Below are positions 1-10,113 of a DNA stretch of 42,276 nt, one piece after another (within the stretch, counting starts at the first letter, position 1; every line of letters begins with the position of its first letter). Under the pieces are notes generated by a model. It saw only the letters and a list, made by a program, of their open reading frames with translations. It ran no database searches and had not been told where the DNA came from. The translations under genes were made by a program, and so were the position numbers. Source of the DNA: Multifurca ochricompacta (taxonomy: Eukaryota; Basidiomycota; Agaricomycetes; Russulales; Russulaceae); the NCBI GenBank assembly GCA_022496185.1, contig WTXG01000295.1:1-42276 (forward strand), in the 5' to 3' direction.

Positions 1-66
1 CCTTGATCCAAGATGACGATGGTATGCCAATCTAGCTGGCTCTGCTAGGACTTAGAGAGGGGGTAA
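1..66 (+). pseudogene. 3' tail of gypsy-A copy A1: end of pol plus polypurine tract
   Basis: Positions 3-35 encode the last residues of the gypsy-A polyprotein, ending DDDGMPI and a TAG stop. The same ending is found at 42108-42140 in copy A2, so this reading frame is the true C-terminus of the family. The purine run AGAGAGGGGGTAA before position 67 is the plus-strand primer (polypurine tract), directly followed by the LTR. The rest of this element lies left of the window. Confidence 0.85.
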
Positions 67-661
67 TGTTACGAACCCCGCTGCGTCGTCTTGTTTCCTT
101 TTCCTCTTCACATGACTCGTTGTTTGGTTGTGTTTACCCTTTGTTGACTGTGTTATGACTGGCATTGCACTTGTTTGTTTCTTATCTATGACTCAACTTC
201 TTACTTATCTGTGACTCATACCTTACATCAGAACTCTTACATATTTTCCCACCAGAATCATGACTATACCAGATCTGTCTACGTATATTCTCATCTGGCC
301 CACTTGACCCTGTTCCCCATTTGGATACATTACAACTTTGTTGATACATCGAGTATATTACTCCAATTCAGACTCCGATTTCTATTACATATATAAGGCC
401 TGCCTAGATAGCCTGTATGCCTTAGACTCGACTTCTTAATCGACTTGGTGCATTACCTTCTGGGTGATCTCTAAGACCCGACTCCTGAATTGTCTCAGTG
501 CTTCTGGCACTCTTCTGCTCACCAGTACTAAGGGATTAGCTCCTTGGTATTGACTCCTCACCCGATCTCCATGTACTTGAAAGACAGTGCACACTTGACT
601 TCGTAAGTTTCGCTATGCAACTTATCACACGTCGTGACAAATGCCCACACCAGGCGTTACA
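67..661 (+). mobile_element. 3' LTR of gypsy-A copy A1
   Basis: The LTR is 595 bp, TGTTAC...GTTACA. It is homologous to LTRs at 15046-15642 and 35241-35836 and to the start at 42171. A TATA box (TATATAAG, 390-397) precedes AGACTCGACTT (424-434), which is complementary, apart from CpG decay, to the primer site found after gypsy-A 5' LTRs. That marks 424 as the probable RNA 5' end. The flank CCCAA (662-666) would be the target duplication, but its partner is outside the window. Short ORFs here are not genes. Confidence 0.93.
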
Positions 662-1254
662 CCCAAGTAGCTTCTGATGCCAATTATCCTTCTCTTAGTG
701 AGAAGTATAATAAGTTGGAGTGGTTATATGGCTCTGTAGGTAGCATGGCCACATACAATTTGTGGCTTGCCCTGGTGTCCTTCCGTCTTGATGAAGGACA
801 GTCATTTAGAACCCAATTACAAAAGGTTCTAGATGCCAGGAGTACCCTTAGGGAGAACGGGATGGAGGTCAATGACCTCCAGATGAGCTTCATTCTATTG
901 AAAGCTCTCCCTGACTCCTACAGTGCCATTGCCGGCTCCATACTGGCCTCTGGAGATCCAGAGCGTCTTTCTCCTCAGGACCTTGTGCAGAGGTTCCTAA
1001 ATGAGGAGAGTCGCCTGGCAGGTCCCTCGGGAAGTGGTAGTGCAGTCCTGTCTAAGGCTGCACCTGTCAAATCAAAACAAAAAACAAATTTATCACCACT
1101 TCCCGCTGCTGCCCCTGGTTCACAAGGGGTGGTCTGCTTCTATTGTCAAAAGCCTGGACACAAGTCCAACGCTTGCACAAAGAAGAAGAAGGACCTGGAG
1201 AATGCCAAAAAGGGCAAGGCAGGAACAAGAAGAGGGCTGAGGCCCAACATGTAA
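662..1254 (+). pseudogene. gag: Copia-1 gag fragment with CCHC zinc knuckle
   Basis: This is the C-terminal two thirds of a copia gag (UBN2/Retrotran_gag type), matching the minus-strand gag at 6106-7051 (shared NGME, LQMSFILL, DLVQRFLNEES). The zinc knuckle CFYCQKPGHKSNAC fits CX2CX4HX4C at about 1136-1177 and would bind the RNA genome. The start is missing because gypsy-A1 inserted here; the apparent ATG at 634 lies in that LTR and is not a gag start. The frame ends at 1252-1254, while protease and integrase continue in another frame from about 1215. The minus-strand copy reads through in one frame, so this is a single-base indel and not programmed frameshifting. Confidence 0.88.
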
Positions 1255-2875
1255 ACACTATAGCCACCATAGTCAATGGTAGTGGCAAAATAGAGGAGGT
1301 GCATGAAGCACCTCAAATTCACCTTTATGTTCACACCTATAATCTGGATATCAATTCAGATTATTGGATGCTTGATAGTGGAGCAACAGCCCATTTCAGT
1401 CTAAACCTTGAAGACTTTGATACATATAAAGTTGACACAACCCATGAAGTATCACTGGGTGACAACTCTATAGTCAAAACAAGTGGAGTTGGCACTGTGG
1501 TCATCAGGACTGATCAAGGTTTTGACTTGGAATTGAGCAATGTGCTCCACATGCCTGGAGGACATAAAATACTCTCCGCCAGTGCCCTAGTAGAAAAAGG
1601 GGCAACTGTGTTCTTTGATAATAAGAAGGCAACAATTAAATATGGTGATAATATTATAGCGGAAGCATGGAAGTTTGGCAAATTGTATTGGGTACTAGGC
1701 AAACACATCCTAAGTAGTATCCATGCATCTGCATCTGCCTCACTAGAAATCTGGCATCAAAGAATGGGTCATATGTCTAAAGAAGCCCTAAAAAGATATG
1801 CTCCTGAGGCGGTTAAAGGCCTCAGAATTAATAATAGCCAAGTGGAAGACAAGCCATGTTATGGCTGTGAAATGGGAAAGTCCCATCATCTTCCATTTCC
1901 CCCATCTTCAAAGCGCACATCAGCCCCCCTTGAGATCCTTCATAGTGATCTTGTAGGTCCCTTGCAGTGCAGTTCAATACAAGGGAATCTATACTTTGCC
2001 ACCTTCTTGGACGACTTTAGCAAATACACTTTAATTGTTCCAATGAAGTCTAAAGATCTGTTCACACCAGTTTTTAATAAACTGAAGACACTGCTAGAAA
2101 ACAAATTTAATCATAAAATCAAGTGTCTTCATACAGATCATGGTGGTGAGTATGTGAATAAGGCGCTGAAGGCAACGCTTGAAGATTATGGCATAGAGCA
2201 TAAACTTACAATGCCGTATAGTCCACAACAGAATGGAAGGGCTGAGAGGTTCAACAGAACCATTATGGAAAAAGGCACTAGCATGCTGCACGATGCTGGC
2301 CTGTCTCTTGGCTTCTGGGAGTGTGCTGTCGAGACAGCATGTCATATATATAACAGAACTCCCATCCATTCTAATAAGTGGAAAACTCCGCTTGAGCTTC
2401 TGGTTGGGAACAAACCAGATGTCTCATATTTTAAGGTCTTTGGTTGCAAAGCCTATTATCATGTTCCAGAGGGCAAGTGGCGTAAGTTAGATCCCAAAGC
2501 CAGGGAAGCTGTCTTTGTCGGGTATGAGCCCACTTCTAAGGGCTATACACTTTGGGATAGTTGTACCTGGTCTCTCATCTCTTCAAGAGATGTTACATTT
2601 GATGAGAGATCCTTCCCATCCCGCTCTGTGAAGGACAGCAGAGCAGATAAACCTGTAGAGAAACCTAGTGAAGGTGGCTCATTTACTTTACCTGGTGGCT
2701 CAGTCCAGCCACCACCAGCAACTGCTACATACGTTCCTGAGGCTCCTCAAGATGAGGAAGACCTGGAAGAGGAACAGGAGGACATCGTACCTCCTCAATT
2801 ACCACCTCAGCCTACCACACCCACACATAATGTAGACACCACACACCCTCAGACTATATATCAGACTCCTCCATC
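1218..2875 (+). pseudogene. pol: Copia-1 protease and integrase
   Basis: The open frame encodes an aspartic protease (YWMLDSGATAHF, about 1360), then the GAG-pre-integrase HHCC zinc domain (WHQRMGHMSKEA ... CYGCEMGKSHHLPF, 1752-1910). The integrase core follows with catalytic D in LEILHSDLVG, D in LHTDHGGEY and E in GRAERFNRT. The copia C-terminal VFGCKAY and FVGYEP motifs end before 2640, and a Pro/Glu-rich linker reaches the solo LTR at 2881. The active-site residues are intact, but the frame is cut off from gag by an indel near 1210 and from RT by the solo LTR. Confidence 0.92.
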
Positions 2876-2880
2876 GCAAG

Positions 2881-3471
2881 TGTTACGACCCCTGCCTAGC
2901 AACCCGATTTTCTTCACTCTCCCAATAACGACCCTTCTCTTCCACCGACTCTCCACTTCTTGATTACGTCCCTTCCTGGGACCCATCACATGCCCTGCTC
3001 CCTTCCCCATGACTGCCTTTGACCTTGTTGATAGTACTGTACTTGTGTTTGGCCTCCTTATCTCTTATCTCTTATCTCTTATCGCTACGACCGGACACTT
3101 ACTTAATTCCCTATCAGAAGCCAGGCTTTACGCCCTTCGCTTTCGTATATTTGGGCCCACATGACTCTGTCTTATCTTATCTCTAGACGCTCACCCAATT
3201 ATGTATATAAGTCCACTGTAGCTACCTTGTAGACCTCAGACTCGACTTATTGAATACATCGGTGCTTGTCTTCTGGACTTCCCTTTGAACACTCTGACTC
3301 GACCATCTCAAGTACTTCTGGTACTTTCCGTTCAACATCGTCTTAGAGTACAGCCTCTTTGACTTTGACTCTTCCCGCATAGACTCCAAGAGACCCCATT
3401 GGTCTCTTATCTGATATACGAACGAACGCTGTCACACAAGTCGTGTGGAACGTCCTGCACCGGACGTAACA
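2881..3471 (+). mobile_element. Solo gypsy-type LTR inside copia-1 (TSD GCAAG)
   Basis: This 591-bp sequence runs TGTTACGACC...CGGACGTAACA and is flanked by perfect 5-bp duplications GCAAG (2876-2880, 3472-3476). With no internal domain it is a solo LTR left by LTR-LTR recombination. It contains TATATAAG and, downstream, AGACTCGACTT, the self-priming sequence of gypsy-A, so it belongs to a related family. A short (TCTTA)n run lies at about 3058-3082. Removing the LTR and one TSD joins the copia frame on both sides. Confidence 0.93.
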
Positions 3472-4390
3472 GCAAGTCATGGAACCTTCTTCCCCTCCCA
3501 AAAGAACCCATGCAATCAGAAAGTCAGAAAGGATTGCAGGCAGACTTCCTCAACCTAATTTTCACAGGACAAGTCCACACTCTGAACGACAAGATAGGGC
3601 CATCCAAGACGATTTAGACTTGGATACTGCATGCCCCAATCGGAACCATCATCTGAATCCTTGCTTCTACAACAAGGATAATGCAGAGTTTGTGCAGGGT
3701 TCTTCCAGACTTGGTCAGATGGATCTACTCAATGCTGCAGGATTGCCTTATAGGGATCCTCTTACCTTTAAAGAAGCAATGGAGTCTGAAAATGCCAGTG
3801 ATTGGCTTGAGGCATGTCAATATGAAATTGATGCCTTAGAAAAACTTAAAGTGTGGCACCTTGAAGACCTTCCTGAAGGTAGAAAGGCTGTAAAGTCTAA
3901 GTGGGTTTTTAAATTAAAAGCAGATGGATGCTTTCATGCTAGGCTTGTAGCAAAAGGGTTCACCCAAATAGAGGGGGTGGACTTCGATGAAACCTTCTCC
4001 CCAGTCACCAGATTTGAGTCTCTTAGACTGTTATTAGCGTTGGCCATGCTTGAGGATTGGGAAATCCACCAAATGGATGTCAAATCAGCATTCCTACATG
4101 GCAATCTGGATGAGGAGATTTATATGGAGCAACCTGTCGGTTTCGTCATTGCTGGACAAGAGTCCAAAGTTTGTAGGCTACAGAAGGCTCTGTATGGCCT
4201 CAAACAGGCTTCCCGAGCATGGAACCTGCAATTCCATGCAGTTCTCAATGAACTGAGCTTCACTCAGACGTACTCTGATGCAGGAGTATATGTGTATCAT
4301 CACCAAGAGGGGATGGTTCACTTTTTGTCATTTTATATGTTGATGACATCACTATACTTAGGTCCTCCACTAAGAAGATTCAATGGCTGA
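3472..4390 (+). pseudogene. pol: Copia-1 reverse transcriptase, N-terminal part
   Basis: The copia RVT_2 domain starts at KEAMESENASDWLEA and includes KSKWVFKLK, RLVAKGFTQ, FSPVTRFESLRLLLALA, QMDVKSAFLHG (first catalytic D), EIYMEQP and ALYGLKQASRAWN. The active-site YVDD is still encoded at about 4336-4347 (tatgttgatgac) but in the neighbouring frame, after an indel near 4320 that shifts the reading to MLMTS. At the arginine of QASRAWN this copy keeps CGA, while copia-D has TGA there. Confidence 0.9.
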
Positions 4391-5296
4391 AGGACTCTCT
4401 ATCTAGCTGATATGAGATGACCGATCTTGGCAAATCCAGTCCTACCTTGGAGTTAACATCACCAGGGATTGTCCTAACAAGACACTGGATATCAACCAGA
4501 CAGCCTATGTATCCTCAATAGTTGAGAGGTTTGGAATGGGGGATTCCAACCCAGTATATACTCCTCTACCCTCTGGCATGGATGTTCATTTGGTCAAGTT
4601 TGAAGACCAGGCATCTACCTCTGATATTAAGAGGTATCAGCAGTTAATGGGGTCTCTGCTTTGGGTGCAGATTGGAAGCAGACCTGACATTAGTTTTGCT
4701 GTTGCATGCCTTAGCCAATTTGCTTCCAACCCTTCCCAGCAGCACATCGACTAGCAAAGTATGTCTTAGCCTATCTAAATGCTACAAAAGACTACAAGTT
4801 GCACTATTCTGGAGGGAATGGTGAAGTAGGCCTTCATGGCTTTGCGGACTCCTCATGGGGAGATCAAGAGGACCACCACTCCACCTCAGGCTACGTCTTT
4901 TTCCTTGCTAATGGAGCCATTAGCTGGTGTTCCAGGAAGCAGAAGACAGTAGCACAGTCCACCACAGAAGCTGAGTATATGAGCCTTGCTGAGGCTTCAA
5001 ATCAGGCAGTGTGGTATAGGACGTTCATGCAGGAATTGGGATATGAAGTCAGTTCACCCATACAACTGCATTGTGACAACAAGGGTGCAGTAGATCTTGC
5101 ATTAAACCCTGTCACAGGAAGGCGATCAAAGCACATACCAATAAAGTACCATGCCATTAGGGAGTATGTAGAATCACACCAGATTGACTTGGTGCGAACT
5201 CCCACTGGAGAGATGCTAGCAGATGGCCTTACAAAGTCTCTGCCTAGATCATCTTCTGATCTCATGGTAACTGGATTTGGACTAGTGCTGGAATGA
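4391..5296 (+). pseudogene. pol: Copia-1 RT C-terminus and RNase H
   Basis: The region is split over two frames. 4536-4754 encodes the RT thumb region (YQQLMGSLLWVQIGSRPDI) and 4799-5296 the RNase H domain. RNase H has D in GFADSSWG, E in STTEAEYMSLAEA and D in LHCDNKGA, and ends with the family signature ADGLTK. A TGA just before YEM (about 4410) is shared with copia-D. A further frame break lies near 4750. The last stop at 5294-5296 matches the minus-strand copy in position, so it is the natural polyprotein end. Confidence 0.9.
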
Positions 5297-5596
5297 AGGA
5301 GCTGGAATCTGGAGACTTTGTACACCAGTCTCACTTTCCCACCATGCAACATGAGCACGTTCTCGACCTCAAGAGTGATGCAAGTGGTGTGAGCATGCCA
5401 GAAGTAGGCATTCAAATATGTCAAGCAGTTCAGCTTGCATAAGCGAATCTACAACTTGTACGCAAAACTCACAACCCGCACTTGAGAGTTAGAGAAGTTG
5501 GATCTCTGGCTGGTGACATGTTCATTCAATTATGAACAGCAGTGTGCTCATTTAACTCATTTCCACCCAATGATTGATGCCTTCACCATGGAGGGA
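5297..5596 (+). other. Copia-1 3' UTR and polypurine tract
   Basis: This 300-bp non-coding stretch lies between the polyprotein stop and the 3' LTR. It is homologous to the 3' UTR of copia-D (reverse complement at 24456-24564 and 32703-32890). CATGGAGGGA at 5587-5596 is the polypurine tract; copia-D has the same sequence (reverse strand, 24456-24465). Confidence 0.85.
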
Positions 5597-5782
5597 TGTT
5601 GACACAGGACATTTCTGGAGATGCTTCAGGCATCTAAGGTTCGCTTCAGCTGTAGATTAGATTAGATTAGATTTCGGAGTATCGGACTTTTTATGTTATC
5701 TTTATTACATTTCTTTCTCACCTTACTCAGCTGATTAGTGATGGACTTAGTAATGCGCAGTAGGCATGTGATATCTCTATGG

Positions 5783-5879
5783 CCAATGGCCTTTATCCCT
5801 CTCTGTTTATTGTCCGGCACTTGTGGACTTATTCCCAGTGCGCACAGACCATTTCCCCTGGCCCCCATGGGTATATAAG
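5783..5879 (+). promoter_or_regulatory. Copia LTR core promoter (CCAAT and TATA)
   Basis: CCAAT at 5783-5787 and TATATAAG at 5872-5879 are conserved in the other copia LTRs of the window. The TATA-to-start spacing (33 nt to 5905) is normal for RNA polymerase II. Position 5905 is also where homology to the downstream spliced copy begins, which independently supports it as the RNA 5' end. Confidence 0.75.
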
Positions 5880-5904
5880 GGTGTCTGTTTCATCTCTTTC
5901 ACTT

Positions 5905-6055
5905 CAGAGTTTCTTCAACCTCTGAAGTGTAAGTTCTACTATACTTTCTACTTTACCTTTGACTAACCGTCTCTTGTAGATACTTGTCTTTTCTAGGTCA
6001 GTAGAATAGTAATACAGAGTTTCTTCAACCTCTGAAGTATACTTGTCTTTTCTAG
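5905..6055 (+). other. LTR intron and its precisely spliced copy (L1)
   Basis: Exon 1 is 5905-5928 (24 nt, starting CAGAGTTTCTTC). The intron-like segment 5929-5979 (51 nt) begins GTAAGT, has CTAAC at 5963-5967 and ends TTGTAG. Exon 2 is 5980-5996 (ATACTTGTCTTTTCTAG). After GTCAGTAGAATAGTAATA comes 6015-6055, a 41-nt perfect copy of exon 1 joined directly to exon 2. The GT/AG junction is unambiguous. A second GT...AG segment, 5997-6055, would join exon 2 to the U5 sequence CCTAAC. Confidence 0.9.
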
Positions 6056-6105
6056 CCTAACATGCTAACCACAGTCAGTATAACCAGCAGCATGATTGTT
6101 TGACA

Positions 6106-7051
6106 CCTCCTGTATTCTGCCACTACCATTAACTACAGTAGCTACTTGTGTGGAGTTATTTTGTACACTGGGGCCTTGCCCCTTCCTCTTGTTGCCTTTT
6201 TTGCCTCCATCAGCATTGGCTCTGTCCTGTTTCCTTTGCTGACATTCATTGGCCTTGTGGCCTGGCTTCTGGCAATAGAAGCAGGTGACATCATTGGACG
6301 ATGATGCAACTGCAGGTTGTGGCATGAATTTTACTTGTTTTTGTTTTTTGTTGACATGGGCTGCCTTGTTAAGGGCAGCCCCAACACCACTTCCTGTGGG
6401 GCCGGCTAGTTGGCTTTCCTCATTTAGGAACCTTTGTACAAGGTCCCGAGGGGAAAGGCAGTCAGGAGGACCTGATGCCAGGATTGAGCCAGCAATGGCA
6501 TTGTAGGATGGAGGTAGGGATTGGAGCAAAATAAAGCTCATCTGGAGATCAGAGATCTCCATCCCATTTTCCTTGAGGGTACTCCTCACATCCAACACAC
6601 GCTGCAACTGGGGCCTGAATTGTTTCCCTTCCAAGTGGAAGGAGGACACAGAGCACCACAGATTGTAGGTGGCCATGCGACCTACTGAGCTGTAGAGCAC
6701 TTCCAAATGCTCATACTTGGCATTGACAGAGGGGTAAGCTCTGTCAGAGGCAATCTGGGAGTATGTTTCCAGTGATGTGACCATCACCAGAACTCCCATA
6801 AGGACTTCCTCCACTCTGTTCCACTCCTGGTACATCAGCTCCAACCATGCTGCAAAGCACTTAGCATACTTGTTGTCCTTTTCTCCATCCTCTGACTTGG
6901 GGGGATTGACAAATTCAGGGGCATCATGTGTGATGTGCCTCTTCATGCCATTGATCCTCAGCAGGGCTGTGAATGACACAGACCACTGCTGCCAGTTGGA
7001 GCCATCCAGCTTATTGAACTTGAAAGTTGGGGGGAAGATGATGGAAGACAT
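6106..7051 (-). pseudogene. gag: Minus-strand copia gag, cut by copia-1
   Basis: The frame opens at ATG 7051-7049 (MSSIIFPPTFKFNKLDGSNW) and runs 315 codons without a stop to the insertion point of copia-1. The upstream in-frame ATG at 7147 extends into the leader and is less likely. The N-terminal LDGSNWQQW is typical of copia gag; the knuckle CFYCQKPGHKANEC fits CX2CX4HX4C. The stop beyond 6106 lies in the copia-1 LTR and is artificial. Protease and pol of this element must lie left of the window. It has the same domain plan as copia-1 but is diverged. Confidence 0.9.
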
Positions 7052-8477
7052 TGAGATGATTTGAAAAAAAGTTGATCCTGGTTCCAAGGAGCAGTTAGAA
7101 CCAGTTGTCCAGGTCTCATTTAAGAGGGCCCATCCATTCTGTGGCACTATGCTTCAGAACTTAAAAAAGTCCTGCCTCTGATGTGTGACTTCTAAGTAGT
7201 ATAGTAGGCTGTCTAGTGCCATCTACAACAAGTCCTAAGCCCACATCAGGGGGACATTGTGTAACCAGATGGGGAGTCATGTCATGGAGGAGCCAACTGC
7301 AAGTTCCACTAGAGACAAAGTGTCACAGTTAGGTGCGGAACTGTGTCAGGGTCGGACGGGAGCAAGTCTTCCAAGTCAAGGCAAGATTCAAGGTTACAAT
7401 ATAGCTCTGGTCAAGCCCACAATGAAGTCGAAGGGCATGCGCGAGAGTTGAGGTCAATGGCAGAGACGCTCAGTCCTGCAACAAGTTCAAGGGATTGAAG
7501 GCTCTCCAAGTCACATCTTGGAGAGTTCAAGTAGGGGGTCCTAACTGAGAGGTTTCGATGGAGTCTAAAACACCTTAGATTGAGCACAAGAGAACAGACT
7601 TAAGTCTGTCTCTTCAATCTAGTTGTCTTTAAATACATGTAGAACTAGCTATGTCATAGTATATAGAAGCATCTAGTTCTATGATATAATATCTAGTGGT
7701 TGTGCAGTAGATCAAGCTAGAACTATGGAGAATAAGGAGGGGTTAGGCCCTCAGTAAGCAAACACCGGTGAAACATGATGTCAAGTCATTAGTAACATTG
7801 CAGGGAGAATTCTGTCACACAAAGGGTATAGAGCCCTTCCTCTAGTGCTGGTGGTGGAGTCCATGATTAAGCCCTAGATGATTGGGGCCATGACTATAGT
7901 AGACTATCAGGTTTCCTCTGGTTGGGGCAAACCCCCAACTAAGGCAGCGGGTACTTCTGCCCAGAGACAAAACCTTCTAGCTACTGTGTATCTACTATAG
8001 TAGTTCAAGCCTACTTGTATCAAGCCCAAGCATCATGGGAGTGACTACCCATGCCTTGTTCTAGACCCTAAACTCTACCTGCAGGTCACTGAACCTGGCT
8101 TATGGATTGAGCCAAGCATTGACTGAACCTATAGCCCCAAGCCTTCTGGGCAAGTGGCCTACTAAGACTATCTATGGGACAAAAACCCAGCTACAACTAA
8201 GAATACTATTTACTTAGAGCACACACAAGGAACTCAAGGTGTTTCACCCACTTAGGGTCCCTCATCACCTCTTGCAAGAATCCCCTGAGGGACTAGCCAG
8301 ACAGATCAAGGTGGGCACATAAAGTGCACCACCTTGTGGACAGTTAAGGGCAAGAGACAGAAGAAATTGAAGCTCACTGTGATGGTGATTGGGAAAGAAG
8401 AAGTCTTGAAGCAGTGAGCTTGAAGAAAGGTTGGACTGATCAAAAAAGAGGGAGACAGATCAGTAAAGTGGGCTCAG
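7052..8477 (-). other. 5' leader of the minus-strand copia
   Basis: Apart from the solo LTR at 7321-7819, this stretch shows no convincing ORF or repeat. It lies between gag and the primer site at 10781-10793, interrupted again by the solo LTR at 8478-10777. Net leader length is about 0.9 kb, longer than the 0.4 kb of copia-2. I found no further element with target duplications in 7825-8472. Confidence 0.6.
7321..7819 (-). mobile_element. Solo LTR related to gypsy-C, reverse (TSD CAAAG)
   Basis: The LTR is 499 bp, TGTCACAGTTAGG...ATTCTGTCACA on the plus strand, flanked by perfect CAAAG (7316-7320, 7820-7824). Orientation is minus: read in reverse it has the TATTTAAA box and ACAGACTTAAGTCTGT palindrome typical of gypsy-C-type LTRs. 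A closely similar copy interrupts gypsy-C pol at 27866-28362. No internal domain remains. Confidence 0.93.
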
Positions 8478-9194
8478 TGTGACAATTATTTCACATTTTT
8501 ACCTTGTCTCAGTTCTTCTATGCTGAATCCCTTACATTTCCGCAGCTTCAACAGCTTCATTGAATGGTCAAAGTCCTTATGACCACCTGTACAATATAGA
8601 GGGCACAACCCCTCTTAGTCCACACAAACTCCAAGCTTCATTTAACTAGACTGTTCTTTACTGATACAACTATGACATAGCTATGACCTAGCCATGATAT
8701 CATCTGTAGAAGCCTAGGACAGTCTTTAGTAGTTTACTGAGCCTCCAACCTGTATTTAAAGACCACTAGTTTCAGAGACAGACCTTAAGTCTGTTCTCTT
8801 GTACCCAATACAGGTGTTACAGACTCACCAAAAGTCCCATTCCTCTTGAGCCCCTAAGCCGCACCTTAGGAGTCTTGTCACAGCCAGGTGCAGTGCTGTG
8901 TCAAGGATTGAGGTCTTCAAGACTTATCTTGTCAAAGATCAAGTCGTTCAGGTTAAGTTGAGTCGGAGTCAAGCTATGCCAATCAGCAGGCACACGTGCG
9001 AAGCGAAGTCGAGCAGTGACACTAAGTCCTGCCACAAGTTCCTGGGGTCGAAGTCCTGTTGAACACAGAAGATGTTTGGTGATGCTTCAGGCATCAGGTG
9101 ATTAGATTAGCTACTTTGTAGATTAGATTAGATACCGGAGTCTCGGACTTTTTACATTATCATTATTACTTTCTTTCTCACATTCCGCAGTAGC

Positions 9195-9799
9195 TGTTAC
9201 GACCTACCCAGCATACCCGACAGACGGCAAGACGTGGGAGACACACAAGCAGTGACAGCAGCCGCGCGGGGTCCGCAAGGACATCGCCGGCTTAGTCATG
9301 ATGTCCCACGCCGAAGTCCAGAAGACAGGATACGGCATGAGGTACAGAAGCAGATCACATGACAGTAAGGTTTGATGCCTCATGTACAGAAGGACCCTGA
9401 ACCTTAGTTGACGTGGGAAGACGGTGGCACTGGTTCTGATGGAAGGTTCCATAGTCACACGTCCAGAACCACAAGCGTCTAGATAAGCATGATAAGAACG
9501 GATGACTAAGCTAGTACCAGCATGTATATATACCCTAGCTAGTCTCGCTCAGATGGTTCCCCATCTTGAGCTCCTGTGACAATCAGTAGCCTTGTGGACC
9601 TTTAACTTCCTTCCTTGCGTCTCACCACCCGAACTCGTCCCTTTGGTACTCGTCCTCTGTGACTTGTACACTGAGCCTGTGACTCTGGTAGACCCTGCGT
9701 CGGACTTATTGTCTTCCGCATCGACCCAAGATCGTCCTGACCTTGTCTCTGTGACCTAGCCGCCCGCACTCGACCGCGTACGCCCCTCTGAGCGTAACA
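9195..9799 (+). mobile_element. Nested solo gypsy-type LTR, level 4 (TSD GTAGC)
   Basis: This 605-bp LTR, TGTTACGACCTACCC...TGAGCGTAACA, is flanked by GTAGC (9190-9194, 9800-9804). It lies in U3 of the copia LTR L2 and is the youngest layer of this stack. It contains a TATATATA stretch (about 9526). The TGTTAC/GTAACA ends place it among gypsy-type LTRs, distinct from gypsy-A and -B. Confidence 0.92.
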
Positions 9800-9966
9800 G
9801 TAGCTGACTGATGCACCATGTAACATGTGATTTCTGTAATGGCCAATGGCCTTTCTCCCTCATGTTTATTGTTTGGACCTTGTCTGGCACTTGTGGACTT
9901 ATTCCCAGTGCACAGACCATCCCTTGGATAAGTATATAAGGGTGTCTGTTTCGTCTCCTACACTTC

Positions 9967-10113
9967 AGAGTTTCTTCTACCTCTGAAGTGTAAGTCGTCC
10001 TCTCTACTATCATCACTACCTTAGACTGACTCTGTATATAGAACTTATCTTTCTAGGTGTGTAGTATAGTATAATAGAGTTTCTTCTACCTCTGAAGTAA
10101 CTTATCTTTCTAG
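9967..10113 (+). other. LTR intron and spliced copy (L2)
   Basis: Exon 1 9967-9989, intron 9990-10041 (GTAAGT...CTGAC...TATATAG), exon 2 10042-10056 (AACTTATCTTTCTAG). The joined copy 10076-10113 is a perfect 38-nt match. Exon 2 differs from L1 in both units alike. Confidence 0.9.

Larger units (their letters stand above)
662..6105 (+). mobile_element. Copia-1: Ty1/copia element, 5' part cut off by gypsy-A1
   Basis: Domains run in the copia order gag, protease, integrase, RT, RNase H, 3' UTR, polypurine tract, 3' LTR. The 5' end is displaced left of the window by gypsy-A1, which inserted inside gag. The element itself inserted into a minus-strand relative (gag at 6106-7051). It carries a solo gypsy-type LTR (2881-3471) between integrase and RT. 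At least three frameshifts and several stops make it defective. Confidence 0.93.
5597..6105 (+). mobile_element. Copia-1 3' LTR (copia LTR L1)
   Basis: The LTR is 509 bp, from TGTTGACACAGG to GTTTGACA. U3 holds a GATTA-type repeat (about 5654-5675), a CCAAT box in GGCCAATGGCC (about 5781-5791) and TATATAAG (5872-5879). Predicted transcription start is near 5905, at a perfect 10-bp hairpin CACTTCAGAG/CTCTGAAGTG. An intron-like segment and its spliced copy follow. The outer flank CCTCC (6106-6110) is the presumed target duplication, with its partner off-window. Confidence 0.95.

Noticed and set aside
175..396. ORF of 73 codons in the LTR at the left end
   Set aside because: Lies within a gypsy-A LTR; other LTR copies do not keep it open and it has no domain.
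1143..1254. Programmed frameshift between gag and pol in copia-1
   Set aside because: The related minus-strand gag reads past the same point in one frame; this is a single-base indel.
3058..3082. (TCTTA)n run as a functional repeat
   Set aside because: Short microsatellite inside a solo LTR, not shared by other LTRs.
5654..5675. GATTA-type short tandem repeat as a satellite or telomere-like array
   Set aside because: Only a few units; it is a variable part of U3 found in all copia LTRs here.
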